Translations under genes and position numbers: made by a program
In this document: in pieces, positions 49,060-62,176 of the stretch
Layout of the letters: every line of letters begins with the position of its first letter
How positions within the stretch are numbered: position 1 is the stretch's first letter
NCBI GenBank assembly: GCA_022495005.1
Contig: JAGYXB010000051.1
Location: forward strand, 310,001 to 374,000
Direction of reading: 5' to 3'
DNA: 64,000 nt
Source of the DNA: Rhyacophila brunnea
Lineage: Eukaryota; Arthropoda; Insecta; Trichoptera; Rhyacophilidae
The notes under the pieces: generated by a model
Database searches by the model: none
Seen by the model: the letters and a program-made list of their open reading frames with translations, nothing else
What the model was told of the DNA's origin: nothing

Positions 49060-49532
49060 CACGTTTTTATTAGCTCGTATTCTTGTTTGTCCGGTACAGA
49101 TTTTTTCCTGTTTGTCCAAGATTTTTAACTAACTTCCCGACTAACTAGACATTTGAAACTTTTATAATATATCAGAACACGACGACAATACATACGTTTA
49201 ATACTTTTGGCCATCTTTAAGCAGAATTGAATTCATTTTCAGTTAATTCTGTTTTGTATGTTTCGGAAAAAAATCGTTAAAAGTAATATATACTACTCAC
49301 TATTATTAGTTGCTAAGTGGATCCTAGCAACTAAATTATTAATATATACGTGCGTATGGAAATCAATATGAAATGTCAAAATGACATTTCTGTATTCTCT
49401 AATATTTATTCAGTATTTCTATCAAGTACAATAAAAAGTATTTATTAATACATAGAATTGTTAAATTTATATGATTCAACAGAAAATTTAAAAACGTGGT
49501 ATATAAAAAATTCTTTTTATCTTGTAATTATT
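49060..49532 (-). repeat. ~450-bp dispersed repeat, copy 4 (inverted)
   Basis: Inverted copy: it starts ACGTTTTTATTAGCTCGTAT and ends ATCTTGTAATTATT on the + strand. It holds the same internal landmarks in reverse order, including AGTTGCTAAGTGGATCCTAG and CAACTAAATT. Confidence 0.85.
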
Positions 49533-50787
49533 TAATATTATCATATACAGATATACAGTTTATTTATGAAAGTCAAAATAAATGTCTAGAAGCTTGGTGT
49601 GTTTGTGAGGATCATTTTATTTTTAACATACCTCGTCCATTGTAGTATATATTAAAACCTAGCTATCAATACAAGTAAGCCATTGTTGTTTTTAAACTGT
49701 TCTACAAAATAGTTTATTGGACAACGTTTATACAAAATTTATTACAGTTTACCAAAACTCGTATATTTCGACTTTATTCTAATCAATTATCGTTTATTAT
49801 TTAAAGAGCGCACAGCCACGACCATCAATTTTCCATATCAATTACGCACGCGACACCAATAAAGATATTACATGAACAAATCTAATCACTTAAACTGAGT
49901 CCATGTAAGAGGGGGCAGGGGTGCCCTTCCACTCGTAGGACGCAATCTTAAAAACATGAGACCGTTTTGGGTCGTAAAAGTTGGGCGGCGATCAACCATG
50001 TATGAATTTCATACCAACAATTGGGCGATTGCAAATACACATTGAGGCCTGTAACCTATAGGTCACTTTTCATTTTATTATATTTATAATACAGAGTATA
50101 GACTCAGGGTTTATAATATTTGTTAATTAAATATACGATATTCGGAATCGGAAAAAACACTAGTTTATATTAAAAGAATCAATTATTTTTTATAGACGAC
50201 TAAAATTAAAACAAAATATAGTGCAACCACAATATAATATTATTATATTAGATTATGCATACACATAAATAATGGTATCCATAAAGGATTCATTTTTACC
50301 TTAATACTATAATCACTCAGTTTTTTGCATAATAATAATATATTAAGTTAGTAATGTCAGTTTATATATAGATTTTAAAGCTCTATAAGTGGACAAAATC
50401 CTAATAAATTTAATAGAATCATACAAAGCTTAAAAATTATTAAAAAAATATAAATAATAATTATAAAATATTAAATAATATTGTTAACTCCATCTACAAG
50501 TTTACAACAAAAAGTGATACTCCTAGCATAACTTAACCTTTCCTAGTAAAGTAATAGTAAGTTTCATATTACGTAAATTACTAATTTGACGGTTTTCGTA
50601 TAAATTTACGTGATTAATTAATATTTTAAAACATTTTTAATAATGCAAACTGCTGGAAACTATGAAAAAAAAATTATCTTTTGCAATTATTTATTATATG
50701 ACGCAAACAGTTCACATTTTACAATATTGAAATGGGTTAATTAAATAAACACTATGTTCATTTCATAGATAATATAAGGCGTCTAAT

Positions 50788-51142
50788 TACAAAAAGCGAC
50801 CAGTCCACAATTCGATATTTGCGGGAAATAACGTTTTTACTTTCAAGCTTCAATTATTTATTTTAACGTGAGATTATTTTTTCCGTTGTAGTCTATGTCG
50901 AAATTAGAACCAAATGGTAATTTGTTTCAGCCGATAAACTCGTAAATATAATAAATATAGGCAAAATAAAATTGGACGTAGCGCTACTTGAACCTCACTT
51001 TTTAATTTATTCCGCATATTCCACATATTTCCGTGGCACTGTCATGAGTTTACCGGATGCTACAGCATGAGAGACCCCATTTCCAACATTGAAAGGGAAA
51101 TCAACCAAGCTTTAAATAATATGGACTTGGCGCTTTTTGCAA
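50788..51142. mobile_element. MITE-like element with CAAAAAGCG inverted ends
   Basis: Left TACAAAAAGCGACCAGTCCA and right (inverted) TTGCAAAAAGCGCCAAGTCCA agree at most positions. A fragment of the same end lies at 869-950. The right boundary is uncertain because a similar GCGTTTTTTGCAG occurs again near 51213-51225. No clear duplication. Confidence 0.5.
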
Positions 51143-51825
51143 TAAATCGAGACTTATATATTTTTTACTTTTATTGAATATACTTCCTAGGTACTTTGCG
51201 GAATCAAAAGTGGTGCGTTTTTTGCAGTTAATATCCATTTAAGTAAATATTTATAATACGTATTGATTTAATATATGTAATAAAACTTTCTCTGCATCTT
51301 GTATCGCGATTTCCAGGCTATAACGAGTTAATCGAATATCTACTCGCCCTGTCTCGCGGCACGGCTGGGCGGGTGCAGTGGATAAAAATCCACTTTACAA
51401 ATTTGTCGGAGATAATTCACTACCGTAATAGAATGAGACTTGTTTTGGGGGAAGGGGCCAAATTCGCGTGATTCGACTATACATAGCGTCATGGCCCACA
51501 ATGCATTGTCGTCGATCCAATGCACTAAATGATTTTCGCTCCATCAAGTGCCCAACTCAAGCGATGCGAAACGACATTCGACATCGACATTATTCATTAT
51601 TGGCAATAACCCTCGAAAGATTTTTATTGTCTATTAATATCAAGAGTGAAACATAATGTCATATAATTTATATTCATTTTACTCAGGTCCTATGTTGTTA
51701 TATCACTCTTTCAAAGTATCAATAGCTTCTTTGCTTATTTTCGGTACATCCGATATTTTAAATGCGATATACAACTTCAAATTCGGTGGCAATAAATATT
51801 GTTAAAATGTGTACCTTACATGTTT

Positions 51826-51992
51826 GTAGCGGGTTCGATTTGTTATATAGTTATTTGATTTTCTCAAAGCCTGGAGTCTGAACATTAGTGATCGTTTAAC
51901 TGATATTACTAATTACATAACTGTTTCTCATTGGACCTCGTGGCCTCATGTATTGTTAAAAATAATAATATATTATGTGTGTGTATGTATGT
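51826..51992 (+). mobile_element. SINE family B, 5'-truncated copy
   Basis: Starts at a B box (GCGGGTTCGATTTG), then TTTTCTCAAAGCCTGGAGTC, GGACCTCGTGGCCTCATGTA and TTGTTAAAAATAATAATATA with a (GT)n/(GTAT)n tail. The pieces match the SINEs at 11459-11656 and 29500-29702. Confidence 0.65.
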
Positions 51993-52261
51993 TATCGTAC
52001 TTCGTGCTTCCAAAAACCTATTTTTTCATTATGCTTTCAATATGAAAGCTTATATTCACCTATATGTTCCTCATTGCCGGTTTTTAAATGTAAATGTAAG
52101 AAAATATGAACGTTGTGAGTATTTTTTAAGATAATCGAATTCGAATGATCTATTTTTGCATTGTCAATAATGAGCTAAGAAACACCTCAACATTAGACAA
52201 TAACGTACCTACGATGTATTTTTTAGTTTTATATTTTAAATAATTCTTCTTGGTCGTGCAC

Positions 52262-52440
52262 TCATGGCTGAGGATCATGACCACATTTGAATTTCGCCAT
52301 TCTTTGAGCGACCAAGACTTTCCATCCTTCTCGATCTCCCGCTTCTCTCAGAGCAGAATGTATGGTGCTCCGAGTCAGCTCTTTCACTTGGTCGCTCCTC
52401 CTTTGCTTTGCCTTCCCTGGAGGCTACCTAAAACTACCAG
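52262..52440 (-). pseudogene. LINE polymerase extreme C-terminus
   Basis: The minus strand reads, after an in-frame stop near its start, RRSDQVKELTRSTIHSAL, REAGDREGWKVLVAQRM and CGHDPQP before a stop at 52262-52264. SDQ(V/I)K-LTG-T...A-DR--W--LV-....GHDPQ is the C-terminal layout of a LINE family common in hemipterans, from memory. Only the last ~55 residues remain. A still more decayed match to the same terminus may lie at 59560-59650 on the minus strand. Confidence 0.6.
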
Positions 52441-53449
52441 TCCCAATATAATAATTATTATGATTATTAAGCCTCAACATTACTCATTATTAGGTCAAAA
52501 TAATCGCACTGAAACTTTTAACTTTCTGATTTCTTAGTGCACACGTTTTATTTATTCTTATATTATAAATGACGACATGAAAATACGCGTTAAAAAATCT
52601 TCTTTTGGTGGTGTTTTCTATTGAGGGTTAGCAAACAAATTACGTTTTTTGCTTCAAATCACTAACACTTATGATTCCATAGCCAAAATTATCTCATTTT
52701 ACATACACGTCTGATGCCTTTTACTTATTATTAGAGAAAATATTGTAGAAGCAAGCAGCTTTTTTTATTGGTTTGATAGTAACTATAAGTTTTCTTGGCT
52801 TATTGAGTCGTCATTAAAATATTATAGTTACAAAACTTTCTAACGATTCAAATACATGTAAGTTAGTTTTTCTTTGTCTACGTGCAATAAAAAACTTATT
52901 GTATACTTGTTAATGCAAGTTATTTTATTTTATCTCAGTATAGCACTTTCAAATAAATCTCATTGTATATGTTGGAATCATGATGAATTAATTGCAATAC
53001 AATATAATAATATAAGAATGCTTTTCCTCAAAATCTTTGGGAGTCTTCCACAATTATTATTAGTATATATTGACTTAAATGTTCTAATAAATTAAATTTG
53101 TATTGTATGTGTATAAAAAGTAAACAAACAGAAATCAATTTAATTATTGTCAATACCTGTATTAAAAATTACAAAAGAGAATAATACTACATTATTAAGA
53201 GAAATTAAAATCATACATACTGAATACGAATATTTGTATCGACAATTGCTTGTGGAATAAAATTCCATACGACACATTTTTGTGTTAATATTTATTTTTA
53301 TGCATATGCATATATTGTATGATTTACTTATAGTTATTGTGATTTAGTCATTTTGGTAGCTGTCATTACCTTTAAATCTACTTCAGTATACTCAAATGCA
53401 TCACATTACCATACATCTATCAATCTACTCACCGTAATGCACGACTTGT

Positions 53450-53640
53450 TTCAAAACGCCCTTGGTACGAGGGGCGCTCTCAAATGGTGCGCGCGCCAAG
53501 AGCGCCCCCGCTCGCCGAACACTCGAAACGACGGCGACACGCAAGGGATGTTACCCTTTCAAATCAACTCAGCCCCCGTTACAGCTAACAGCATAAGGCT
53601 CTAGCGGTCAGGAGGCAAGACTCTTGTATTGCGTCACTCG
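53450..53640. other. GC-rich island
   Basis: GGGGCGCTCTCAAATGGTGC, then GCGCGCGCCAAGAGCGCCCC give a partly self-complementary core (GGGGCGCTCT ... AGAGCGCCCC, inverted at 10 bases). No family recognised. Could be a regulatory or structured RNA element, or a transposon remnant. Confidence 0.3.
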
Positions 53641-54381
53641 GCTACAATGTGACGTTGATTTATTATTCATGTTTCACTTGCGGAAAGTTTTTTCGTCTTG
53701 TACTCACGTTTTTCATAACGTTTATCCAGCAGACAAAAAAAAATTCCCCTACGAAATTTAATGCAATTAATTCACTCGCATACTGAAAGTGTGTAAATGA
53801 TAGATACAGAAAAACTAGACGTTTCTTATAAAACAAATCGTTTTTAAATCAATAATAAATTAATACTAGATTCCAGTTTGACTTGCGATAAGTTGTTTGC
53901 TTTGTGCCTATTTACACTTCCATATAAATAAAATAAATTAAAAAATAAACTCTTCCTTTGACACTTTATGCAATTAACTCAGTCATATATTATGGTGGTG
54001 GTATGGTGTAAATAATATTTTTCTTCCTCGTCGTAAAACTTAAGACTGAAGATCATGATCACTCCTAATTATGAACTCCGATACTCCATATAAGTCTTCT
54101 TTAACCCTTATTATTCCCCTGTAAGACTTTTGGTGGATGCTATCGGTTTACTAGCGAATTTCTTTACTTGGTTATTTCACCATATCACTCTACCCCATTG
54201 CAAATGATAAATATGCCAATAAATAAAACGCAACTATTTTTATTCTTCATAGCGCTACAACCGTATGTGAGTATTGGCGTGCTCCAACATACGTATCCAT
54301 CTAGGTATGTCCAAAGGAATTTTCTTCTTGTTTTGGACTTCATGATTATTTCTAAATCCAATTCGATACATATATAATATA

Positions 54382-54839
54382 TATAAAAAGAACTTTTATA
54401 TACAAAGTTTTTTTAATTTTCTGTTGAATTATGCTCAATATGCTCAAACTTGTACTTGATATGAAGTAAATAAAAAACAAACAAATATAGAATACTGATA
54501 TGTCATTTTGACATTTTATTTTGATTTCCATAGTAACGCACGTATATATTAATAATTTAGTTGCCAGGACTACCTCTTTAGCAACCAATAATAGTCTTTT
54601 ATTTTTTACGGTTTTTTCTGAAATAATTTTCCATATAAAACAGAATTAACTGAAAATGAATTCAATTCTACTTAAAGATGGCTAAAGTATTAAAAATGCA
54701 TTGGCATTGTATTCTAATAAATTCTAAAAAATTTAAAATGTCTAGCTAGTCGGGAAGTTAGTTAAAAATTGATTACATGATTTATACTGGATAAACAACC
54801 ACCAGACAAGTAAGAATACGACCTAATAAAAACGTTGTA
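54382..54839 (+). repeat. ~450-bp dispersed repeat, copy 5
   Basis: More diverged copy: the TACAACG motif is TACAAAG, and part of the middle is altered. It keeps TTTCCATAGTAACGCACG, the AGTTGCCAGG hairpin region, TGCATTGGCAT, CTAGCTAGTCGGGAAG and the AAAAACGTTGTA end. Confidence 0.82.
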
Positions 54840-56097
54840 ATAATAAAATATGCTCGGTGATTTGAATTGATTTGCACCATTCACACGAGGAGCGTTGATT
54901 TATAATACCCACATTAGCACCTTGTATATAATTATACATAAATGGCTTTATTCATACTTTGGAATATAGATTGAAAATATCATTTGTCAAATTTACAATA
55001 TAACTCCCGCATTCATCAATTATTCTATTTCACATATTATTTCAATTAATACAGAAATAAAATATTTAACCATCGCTGAGGTTTGTTTCTATAGACATCA
55101 ATCGTAAATAATAATTGCACGTATGTACTATGTAAGGTAACAATTTATCTTAGTATTACGATCTTGAAAATGCTTTTTGAAATGATAAATCAACCAATGC
55201 GTTTCTGGAGTTAATAGAATATTTTATTAGATCATAAAAATATTGCAATGCCAGCAAGTTGTCATTCTGACAAGGTTTACTAGACTTATTGATAATTCAA
55301 CTAAGATTAATAAGATAATAAATACTTATATAAAGGTTACAACATAATCAATAATTGCAATACGAATAAAAAATAATACATATTACTTCTTCCTTTGACT
55401 TCCATGACATAAAGTAAGTGTTAATTTTCAAATAAAAATACAGGGTTAATGCGAGTAAATAATAAAAATAAAAGTACACGGAAGCATAGACCCTATCATA
55501 AAACTTAAAAAAGAAGACATCCAGAGTTCGATGCAAAAGCTTGCAGATAAAATACGCAAAGTCAGTTTAGAAATAAATGTCTCAATAAAAGACAAAAGTA
55601 TAGATAAACTGCTTTCCTTACCAAAATTCCTCATCAATGGCATACAAATTAAGCAGTTCATCAATTATAATTTCTCACACAACCAATTTAGCGTGGAATG
55701 TATTTGGATGCCTGGACTGTACATTCTAAAGAAAACCGCCATTGTCCCTAAAGAGTAAAGTGTTCAACTAATATGACGTGCTACTAATTCTAGAGTATGC
55801 ACAATAAACATAGACTCCTAATATAAGATAACTCCAAAACGTAAGAATAGCACAAAGTGCTTATTGGGCATAATGCGGAGATACCACAAAAGAAACCATT
55901 GAGAAAGGAGGCAGAAAAGATTACGCGATATGACAGAAGTTGCCATAAAGTGGCAATTGACTAGATATTATGTCGCTCAGCAAATGGACATCCGCCCGTA
56001 TGCAGCTTGCTGTATCATAATTCACCGTGAAATGTTGTATCTGAAATATAATTTATGTTCGTATATTAAAGACAGTTCAACTTCTTTGGTTCGTGTC

Positions 56098-56470
56098 GTA
56101 TAGTATTAAGATAAAATTCATGTCTAGATAAAACACTTACAAAATACGTAATAAAACCTACTGGAATACAAGGTAAAGATAGTAGAAAATAGGTTTATAA
56201 TAAATTATAAATTAAAAGTATAAGTCGTATTAAATATCTGATGATAATAATGGCGTTATTATCACATATTTGAAACCAATCAATATCAAATTAATGTTTT
56301 AATTGAATCAAATAAAATTTGAGTATCATTGTCTACAATACTCTACGAACAACGCGTAATTGTTTCATCTCAATGCTATACAGTCATGTTTTCCGGTAAG
56401 ACAGCCAACAGTTAACCGTGCTACGGCAAAATGTAATACGTACAATTTATATTTAATATTATAACGACTA
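56098..56470 (+). repeat. ~370-bp dispersed repeat, copy 1 (partner 62388-62722)
   Basis: Shared ordered landmarks with 62388-62722: TATAGTATT, CATGTCTA(G/A)ATAAAACACT, TTGAATC, AACGCGTAATT, CTCAAT...CTATACAG and AATACGTA(C/A)AATTTATATT. Divergence is considerable, so it is an old family of unknown class. Confidence 0.65.
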
Positions 56471-57422
56471 CAAACAACCGTTGCCAACGGCCAACATCTA
56501 GTCATCTTAAAAAAATCTGTTAATATTATAATTCCCATATCATGGATTTACATATTATCTTCCACTTAGGAATGGTGAATATACTTTAACAGGTAATTAT
56601 TATTTCGGTGTTAATTGAGTATGTTTCGAACAAACGGCGAGTTTCTTTGACGTAAAAGACGCAATCGATTTGTCAAAATATTTTAAAGGGGGCCTCGAAA
56701 CAGTTCAAACCAGTCATCAATATATATTGAAATTAAGTTTAAAATATTACGCAAAGTAAAATAAAATCCATACAATTAACATCTAGAGCCTATAACATAT
56801 CTACCTACTCAAACAGATAGATTTTTGTACACAAAAATAAACCACTAACATGATTATTTTTTATCATCACCGTCATTTTTAATAATAATTATTCTAGTTA
56901 AATAATGTGATACCTACATTTATATTTTTACTAGTTGGGATTTATGGTTTTTATTTTATTTCTTATCATGGAAGGCCTCAAAACCTAAGTCTCTAAATCC
57001 ACCACTGACAAGAACATATTATGTAACAAGTCTTGTTCTTGATTTAATATTTTGGTTCCAAAGTATAATAGTTATAATATATATACATAATACAAAAAAA
57101 TAATGGTAGGTACATAAAAAGTAAAGCCAAGGGGTACGGTTAAAAAAGTCATTAAATAAAAATATAAGTGTACATTTATTTTTTTCCACAAAATAATATT
57201 ATTAAAGTTAACATCGTAGGTATTAGAAAAAAAATACTTATTGTAATAAATGAAATGCGAATTATTTTCTTATCAGCGAGAAATAAAGACCGTAAATAAT
57301 ACGGATTGCAAAAACCTCTTTTTTTACACAAAATCATGCAAAGAAAGAGGAAAATAATTTCCTTTTGACTTCATTGTTCAAGGAACTAACTGAATAAGCT
57401 CAGTCGCCATTATATGAGACTC

Positions 57423-57500
57423 TAGGGGGCTTTCCCCGTGGGATATGGATAAGAGACGGGAGGGAGAAGCCGGGGGGGGGGTTATGTGGGGTTAGCGGAA
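57423..57500 (+). other. G-rich patch with G-quadruplex potential
   Basis: GACGGGAGGGAGAAGCCGGG continues into a run of ten G and then TGGGG, giving at least four G-runs within 45 bp. The structure is a prediction from the pattern only. Confidence 0.35.
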
Positions 57501-57807
57501 CACTACAGAAGTAAGAAAACATAGTGACTGGGAGATGTTTGACTATCGTCTTTCGATTTAGATGTATTTGTAAATATTATTTGCACAATCTCACTTTCAT
57601 TTGTTTAAAATTCATATAATTCATTTGATCGAAGCTTTGAATGGATTCTTTATATTGAATTGTTAAAAGTTTACAACTCTGATTAAAACATGGTTATTTA
57701 TTTTTGCTTTTTATTATAAATGTACAACATAACGCCAGGTTAAAATATTTTTTACTAATCTTAACGAGTAATATAGTTACTGATACAACTCATATGACTC
57801 ATTAGTA

Positions 57808-57940
57808 CGGTGGAGTAGAGTGACAAAGCGTCTGACCCTGAAGTCGTAAGTCACAAATTCGAATCCCGCCAGTAGCGCGTTTGGCTGTCTAAAGATCAGA
57901 CGCACTGATCGATGACATTGAAATAGGCCTATTTAGGATT
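57808..57940 (+). mobile_element. tRNA-derived SINE-like copy
   Basis: GGTGGAGTAGAGTGACAAAG with an A-box-like start and AAATTCGAATCCCG as a B box about 35 bp on. The tail contains a CGTCTGA / TCAGACG pair. Full tRNA pairing is absent. Confidence 0.5.
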
Positions 57941-59254
57941 TTGGTATAATTTAATTATTTTATAATAATGTGACGGGTTTGAACTGTTTCGAGGCCCCTT
58001 TTGTAGTTGTTCTGATAAATCGATTGCGTCAATGAAAATTGCCGCAAAATGCCGCGTTTGGCAAATTTCATGCGTCAATGATTGGTTGGTACAAAAAAAA
58101 AGATCCCGGTGGATTGTGTGAATGGTAGTGTCATAACCTCCAAGCTGTTTCCCAACCTTATTTCTTCCAAGGCCCAGTTCAACGCTTCAAAAATCTGCAT
58201 GCCCCCCCCCTTATAAAAATGTTATAGTTACGTAATTCTCGAATAAAAAAATGCACAAAGGCAATACTATTTTTATTTACTCTCGTAAGTAAATATGTAT
58301 ATTTCGTTACATGTACAACTCGGAAGAAAATTAATGCGATCCTTGTGCTTTGCTTTGTCTTCATATAATTTTCAAGATTACCTTTTTGCCCCACGTTGGG
58401 AATCACTGGTAGAGGCATGTATGCTGCGCTTAAGAGGGAAATTTATAATTATACACCTTACCGCAAGGTATCTCATAGTATTTTTTATAGATTTCATATA
58501 CGTGGTTTCATTGTTTAATGTAAATTTATAAATTTAAAACAATTGAGATTCATATATTTGGTGGAAATTTTGAGCAAGGAATCATTGTTCAATATTAATC
58601 GCTTAAATATCTATATAATTTATATTAAATCCAACAAAATTTGATAAAAAAAACTTGTGGATCAGTGTCAGCAGTTTAGTAACAAAACTCCCAACCCACG
58701 GATTTTAGGATGAAACATCTCCCTACCTTTTACTAATAATTGTTTTAATAATATTACCTCCAATAAATAGATATATGGTTTATATTTAATATATTTTGTA
58801 TTCTTACACAGATATTGTATCTGGTGGTTTGCTATCCCTGCAGATGGGGTGGTAGTTTTTGGATATCTTGTAAGTAGTTCAACGGGGGTGTGTAGGGGTG
58901 TTCGTGGTTAAGTTAGCCATCCTCACGATAGCTTGCAGAAACATTCAGTTTTTCTTATACATAAATAGTGAAGCGAAATGGTAGATTCTTTTGATTTAAC
59001 GTGCTTCCGCTGGCACATATTATTTAGTGTAGAAAATGTGGAGACTATTTTTACTAGACATTTTCCTATCGCTTGCTTGCATTAATATGACGATGATCAT
59101 AATATGAATAGTATATTATACTATGCTATTTTGATAGAAAAGTTAGTTAAAGTTTTTTATAGATGTTATCGTCCTAATTCAACCTTCTACATTTTTGTCT
59201 TCAACTTTATATAACTGTAAGACTAGACGTTGTCATAGAAAAATTTCATATCAA

Positions 59255-59515
59255 AAATTCTCGAGAAATAAATTTTAAGTAATTTCGAGAATCATCAATG
59301 AGATTCTCGAAAAATTGTCATCAGAGTAAGATTCCCAAGAAAAATTTATATCTTGGTTATATTGGCCCTAAGAACTAAAATAAAACAAAAAATCTCTCGA
59401 CTTTTCTTATGAACGAAATTTCCAAAATTCCTGCATTAATTCTTGAGAACTCAAATCTCAAATTTTCGAGCAAAAAATATTATTTTATGGAATTCTCAAG
59501 AAATGAAAAATTGAA
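59255..59515. repeat. Cluster of TTCTCGAGAA-like palindromes
   Basis: Within 260 bp there are AATTCTCGAGAAAT, TTTCGAGAATC, GAGATTCTCGAAAAAT, ATTCTTGAGAAC, ATTTTCGAGC and GAATTCTCAAGAAAT. They are variants of one palindrome in both orientations with irregular spacing. Confidence 0.5.
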
Positions 59516-59758
59516 ACAACACAAATGTCTATTTTACATAATTTATTTTTCACGTTTTTGCCTCATTACTGAGGATATCGATCACTGAAACTACAAGCTG
59601 TGCCATAAATATCTTTCCATCTTCAGCTTTCCTGCCCTGATCTGGTTGGTTGGCGACATATACCTAACGTTATAAGATGGGTTTGTCGTATTGCGATATA
59701 GGTGAATAAGTACAACATTGCTCTCTAACGAAGAGGATAATATATGTACTTCTTCAAT

Positions 59759-59903
59759 ATGGGCGATCCTCCTTATCTAATACGTAAGACACTAGCATAT
59801 TATGCGGAGGTCATGTTTGATTCCCGGTAAGGTCACAATACTCATTTGTGATTTTCTCAATCTTGGGTATTTTTGTGATTTCACTACTACTACTACTACT
59901 ACT
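59759..59903 (+). mobile_element. SINE family B copy with (CTA)n tail
   Basis: GGGCGATCCTCCTTATCTAA head, B box TGTTTGATTCCCGGTAAGG (about 59815-59833), body TTTTCTCAATCTTGGGTATT as in other family-B copies, and a tail of seven CTA units (59883-59903). Confidence 0.65.
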
Positions 59904-62130
59904 TAACTATTTCACTACACAAATTACTGTAATTGAGTCTCATAACATGGTGCACTGTTAAATATATAAAAATTAAATATGCATTGAATAAATTGACTAA
60001 AAAAACGCAAATGCTAAAATTTATCGAAGTATACTGTTTGCCTCTTGCCCTTTTTACGATTCTTCTGGCACTCACAAGAGGGTGGGGAAACACTGGTCTA
60101 GTAAATCATATAAAACACATATAATTTAATAATTATGATATGGAAGATATAATCTTATTCATTTAATGACTACGTCTAGTGACATATGGTTATCTTTACG
60201 ATCAGTTAAAATAACCGTTGATCAATAATCGCTGCAGATGTTGATATGAAAGAGTTATCATGAAAGTAATAAAATATATTACGTTCGTTCGGACACTGTG
60301 ACGTCATTCAAACAGCTGACTACTCGATGGTCATGCTAGTCTCTTAAAGATAGAGATCTCGAATGCTCTTCAAATGAGTTCGGAAGCGATTGCCAAAGGC
60401 AGAATCAAGACTGTTTATGGGAAACAGGTTCAGTTGAAGTGAACCATTTTAAAATACAAATTCTTTTTATAAGACTTTTTCATATTGGAGGATATCTTAT
60501 ATATGTGTTGTACTATAGATTGATTGAATTCAATTATTCGTTTAACTTATAGAAGTTGAGCGAATGTCGAAATACCATCATCACAATAATACGATATTTA
60601 TTAAAGATTTCACCACAAAATTCTCTAAGATATATTTTTTATTGGAAAATCTACGTAAAGGGACTAAAAACACAGAGTTTAAAGTTTATAGACTAAGTAG
60701 TGGCGTGGTGAGACTTTTCCTTGTAATGCTGCTGTTGAAAACAATCATACTTATTTACCGACTTACTATATCCTACATCCAATTGAACCTTTGCGGGTGG
60801 TCGATAAAAATATGTAATAATATAGTATGTCGTAGGCACTGTGAGAGATATTCAATATTTTGAAAATATTTTCGTAACTACATTATAAATTTGCCGTGAT
60901 TTATCTATCAGTAACGCAAAAGCTATTTTTCTCTGACGCATGTGCACGCGCGTTAGTTTACGTATTTGTTGCGCAATCGCGTATATGCATTTTGCTCACA
61001 CGCTTACTAACGTATACAATATAATATCAAAATTATCGAAATAGATATCTACCAATCTACATTGCCATTCAAATCGACGCATTCTTTAGTTATGAATATT
61101 TTTACCCTGCCAACATCAATTTTGTACTTTATTGATATATTAATAAACTATTTTTTTTATTAAAAGACTAATTCACAAGATTTGAGAATGTATTGCCTAC
61201 TCTTAATTAATATATAATTTGAAAACACTTGATAATATATTCTATTATAACTATCTACTACAAAAATCTTATGATGCCTATCCACTGGAGTTGCGTTAAT
61301 GTGCTTTACCAAATAAACCACGTGCATCATAATGGTCTGAGGTATTTTAAAACTATATATATATATTTCATTATATCGTTTTTTTAGACAAATACATCCA
61401 ACTAGATATGGAATGTCAATAGTACCGTATAGTTTGATTTATCTTCAAAAATAGTTGTCTCTGGGTCGTTTTTATTTACTGATTTAGCATTCAAGCTGGC
61501 AGTAAAAAGCGCTAACCGATCTTATAATAAAAACAAACGCTTGAAGAAAGGACAACAATAATATATCGATACGTGACCATGAATTGTTCTGAACTATGGC
61601 AAGATTTATTTATTTACACATTTTCGCGAACCCTTTGTTTGCCTTTTCGTGGATATAATAATAGTCATATTCAGACTAGCGCAATAAGGTTGTAAGAACA
61701 TATTTATTCAGGAACGGAGTTAGAACCATTTAACATAATAACAAAATTACTAGCAATTTGTTATCGAGCATAAGCCACAGCTTACATAACAAGTCATAAT
61801 TAACTATACAAATTTTGAAGGGAATTTTAATATAATAACGCAGCCAGAATTAATTTAGTTTATATTATATACAATATGATGCCACTTTTATTGAGCGTTA
61901 TTTTTATTGGCTATTTGATAATTAATAATGCTAACAATATATTATTCACTTGTATAGAAATTAACGTTATAAATACCTACCGATTTCCTTCAATATATTA
62001 ATATGTGAATTTCATTTAAATGTGATTAATCGATTGTATCACAAAATAACTTGTTTCGAATGAGTTATCACAGAATCGTAAAACCAAGTATTTGATATAG
62101 TTGGTAGTTATAATAATAGTATTGTAAGTA

Positions 62131-62176
62131 GTAAGTGTGTAAGTAGACATATATTATATGTCTACTTACACTATCT
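62131..62176. repeat. Short perfect hairpin
   Basis: GTGTAAGTAGACATAT and ATATGTCTACTTACAC are exact inverses around a 3-base loop (16-bp stem), followed at once by a second small palindrome CTATC...GATAG. Confidence 0.7.

Larger units (their letters stand above)
56655..58035. repeat. Inverted arms 1.3 kb apart (possible ends of one element)
   Basis: Left arm 56659-56718 has GACGCAATCGATTT and GGGGCCTCGAAACAGTTCAA (one G fewer in the right copy). Right arm 57971-58032 has the inverse TTGAACTGTTTCGAGGCCCC and AAATCGATTGCGTC. Between the arms are a tRNA-like SINE (57808) and a G-rich patch (57423-57500). They are either long TIRs of a ~1.4-kb element or two MITE copies in opposite orientation. 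Confidence 0.6.
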
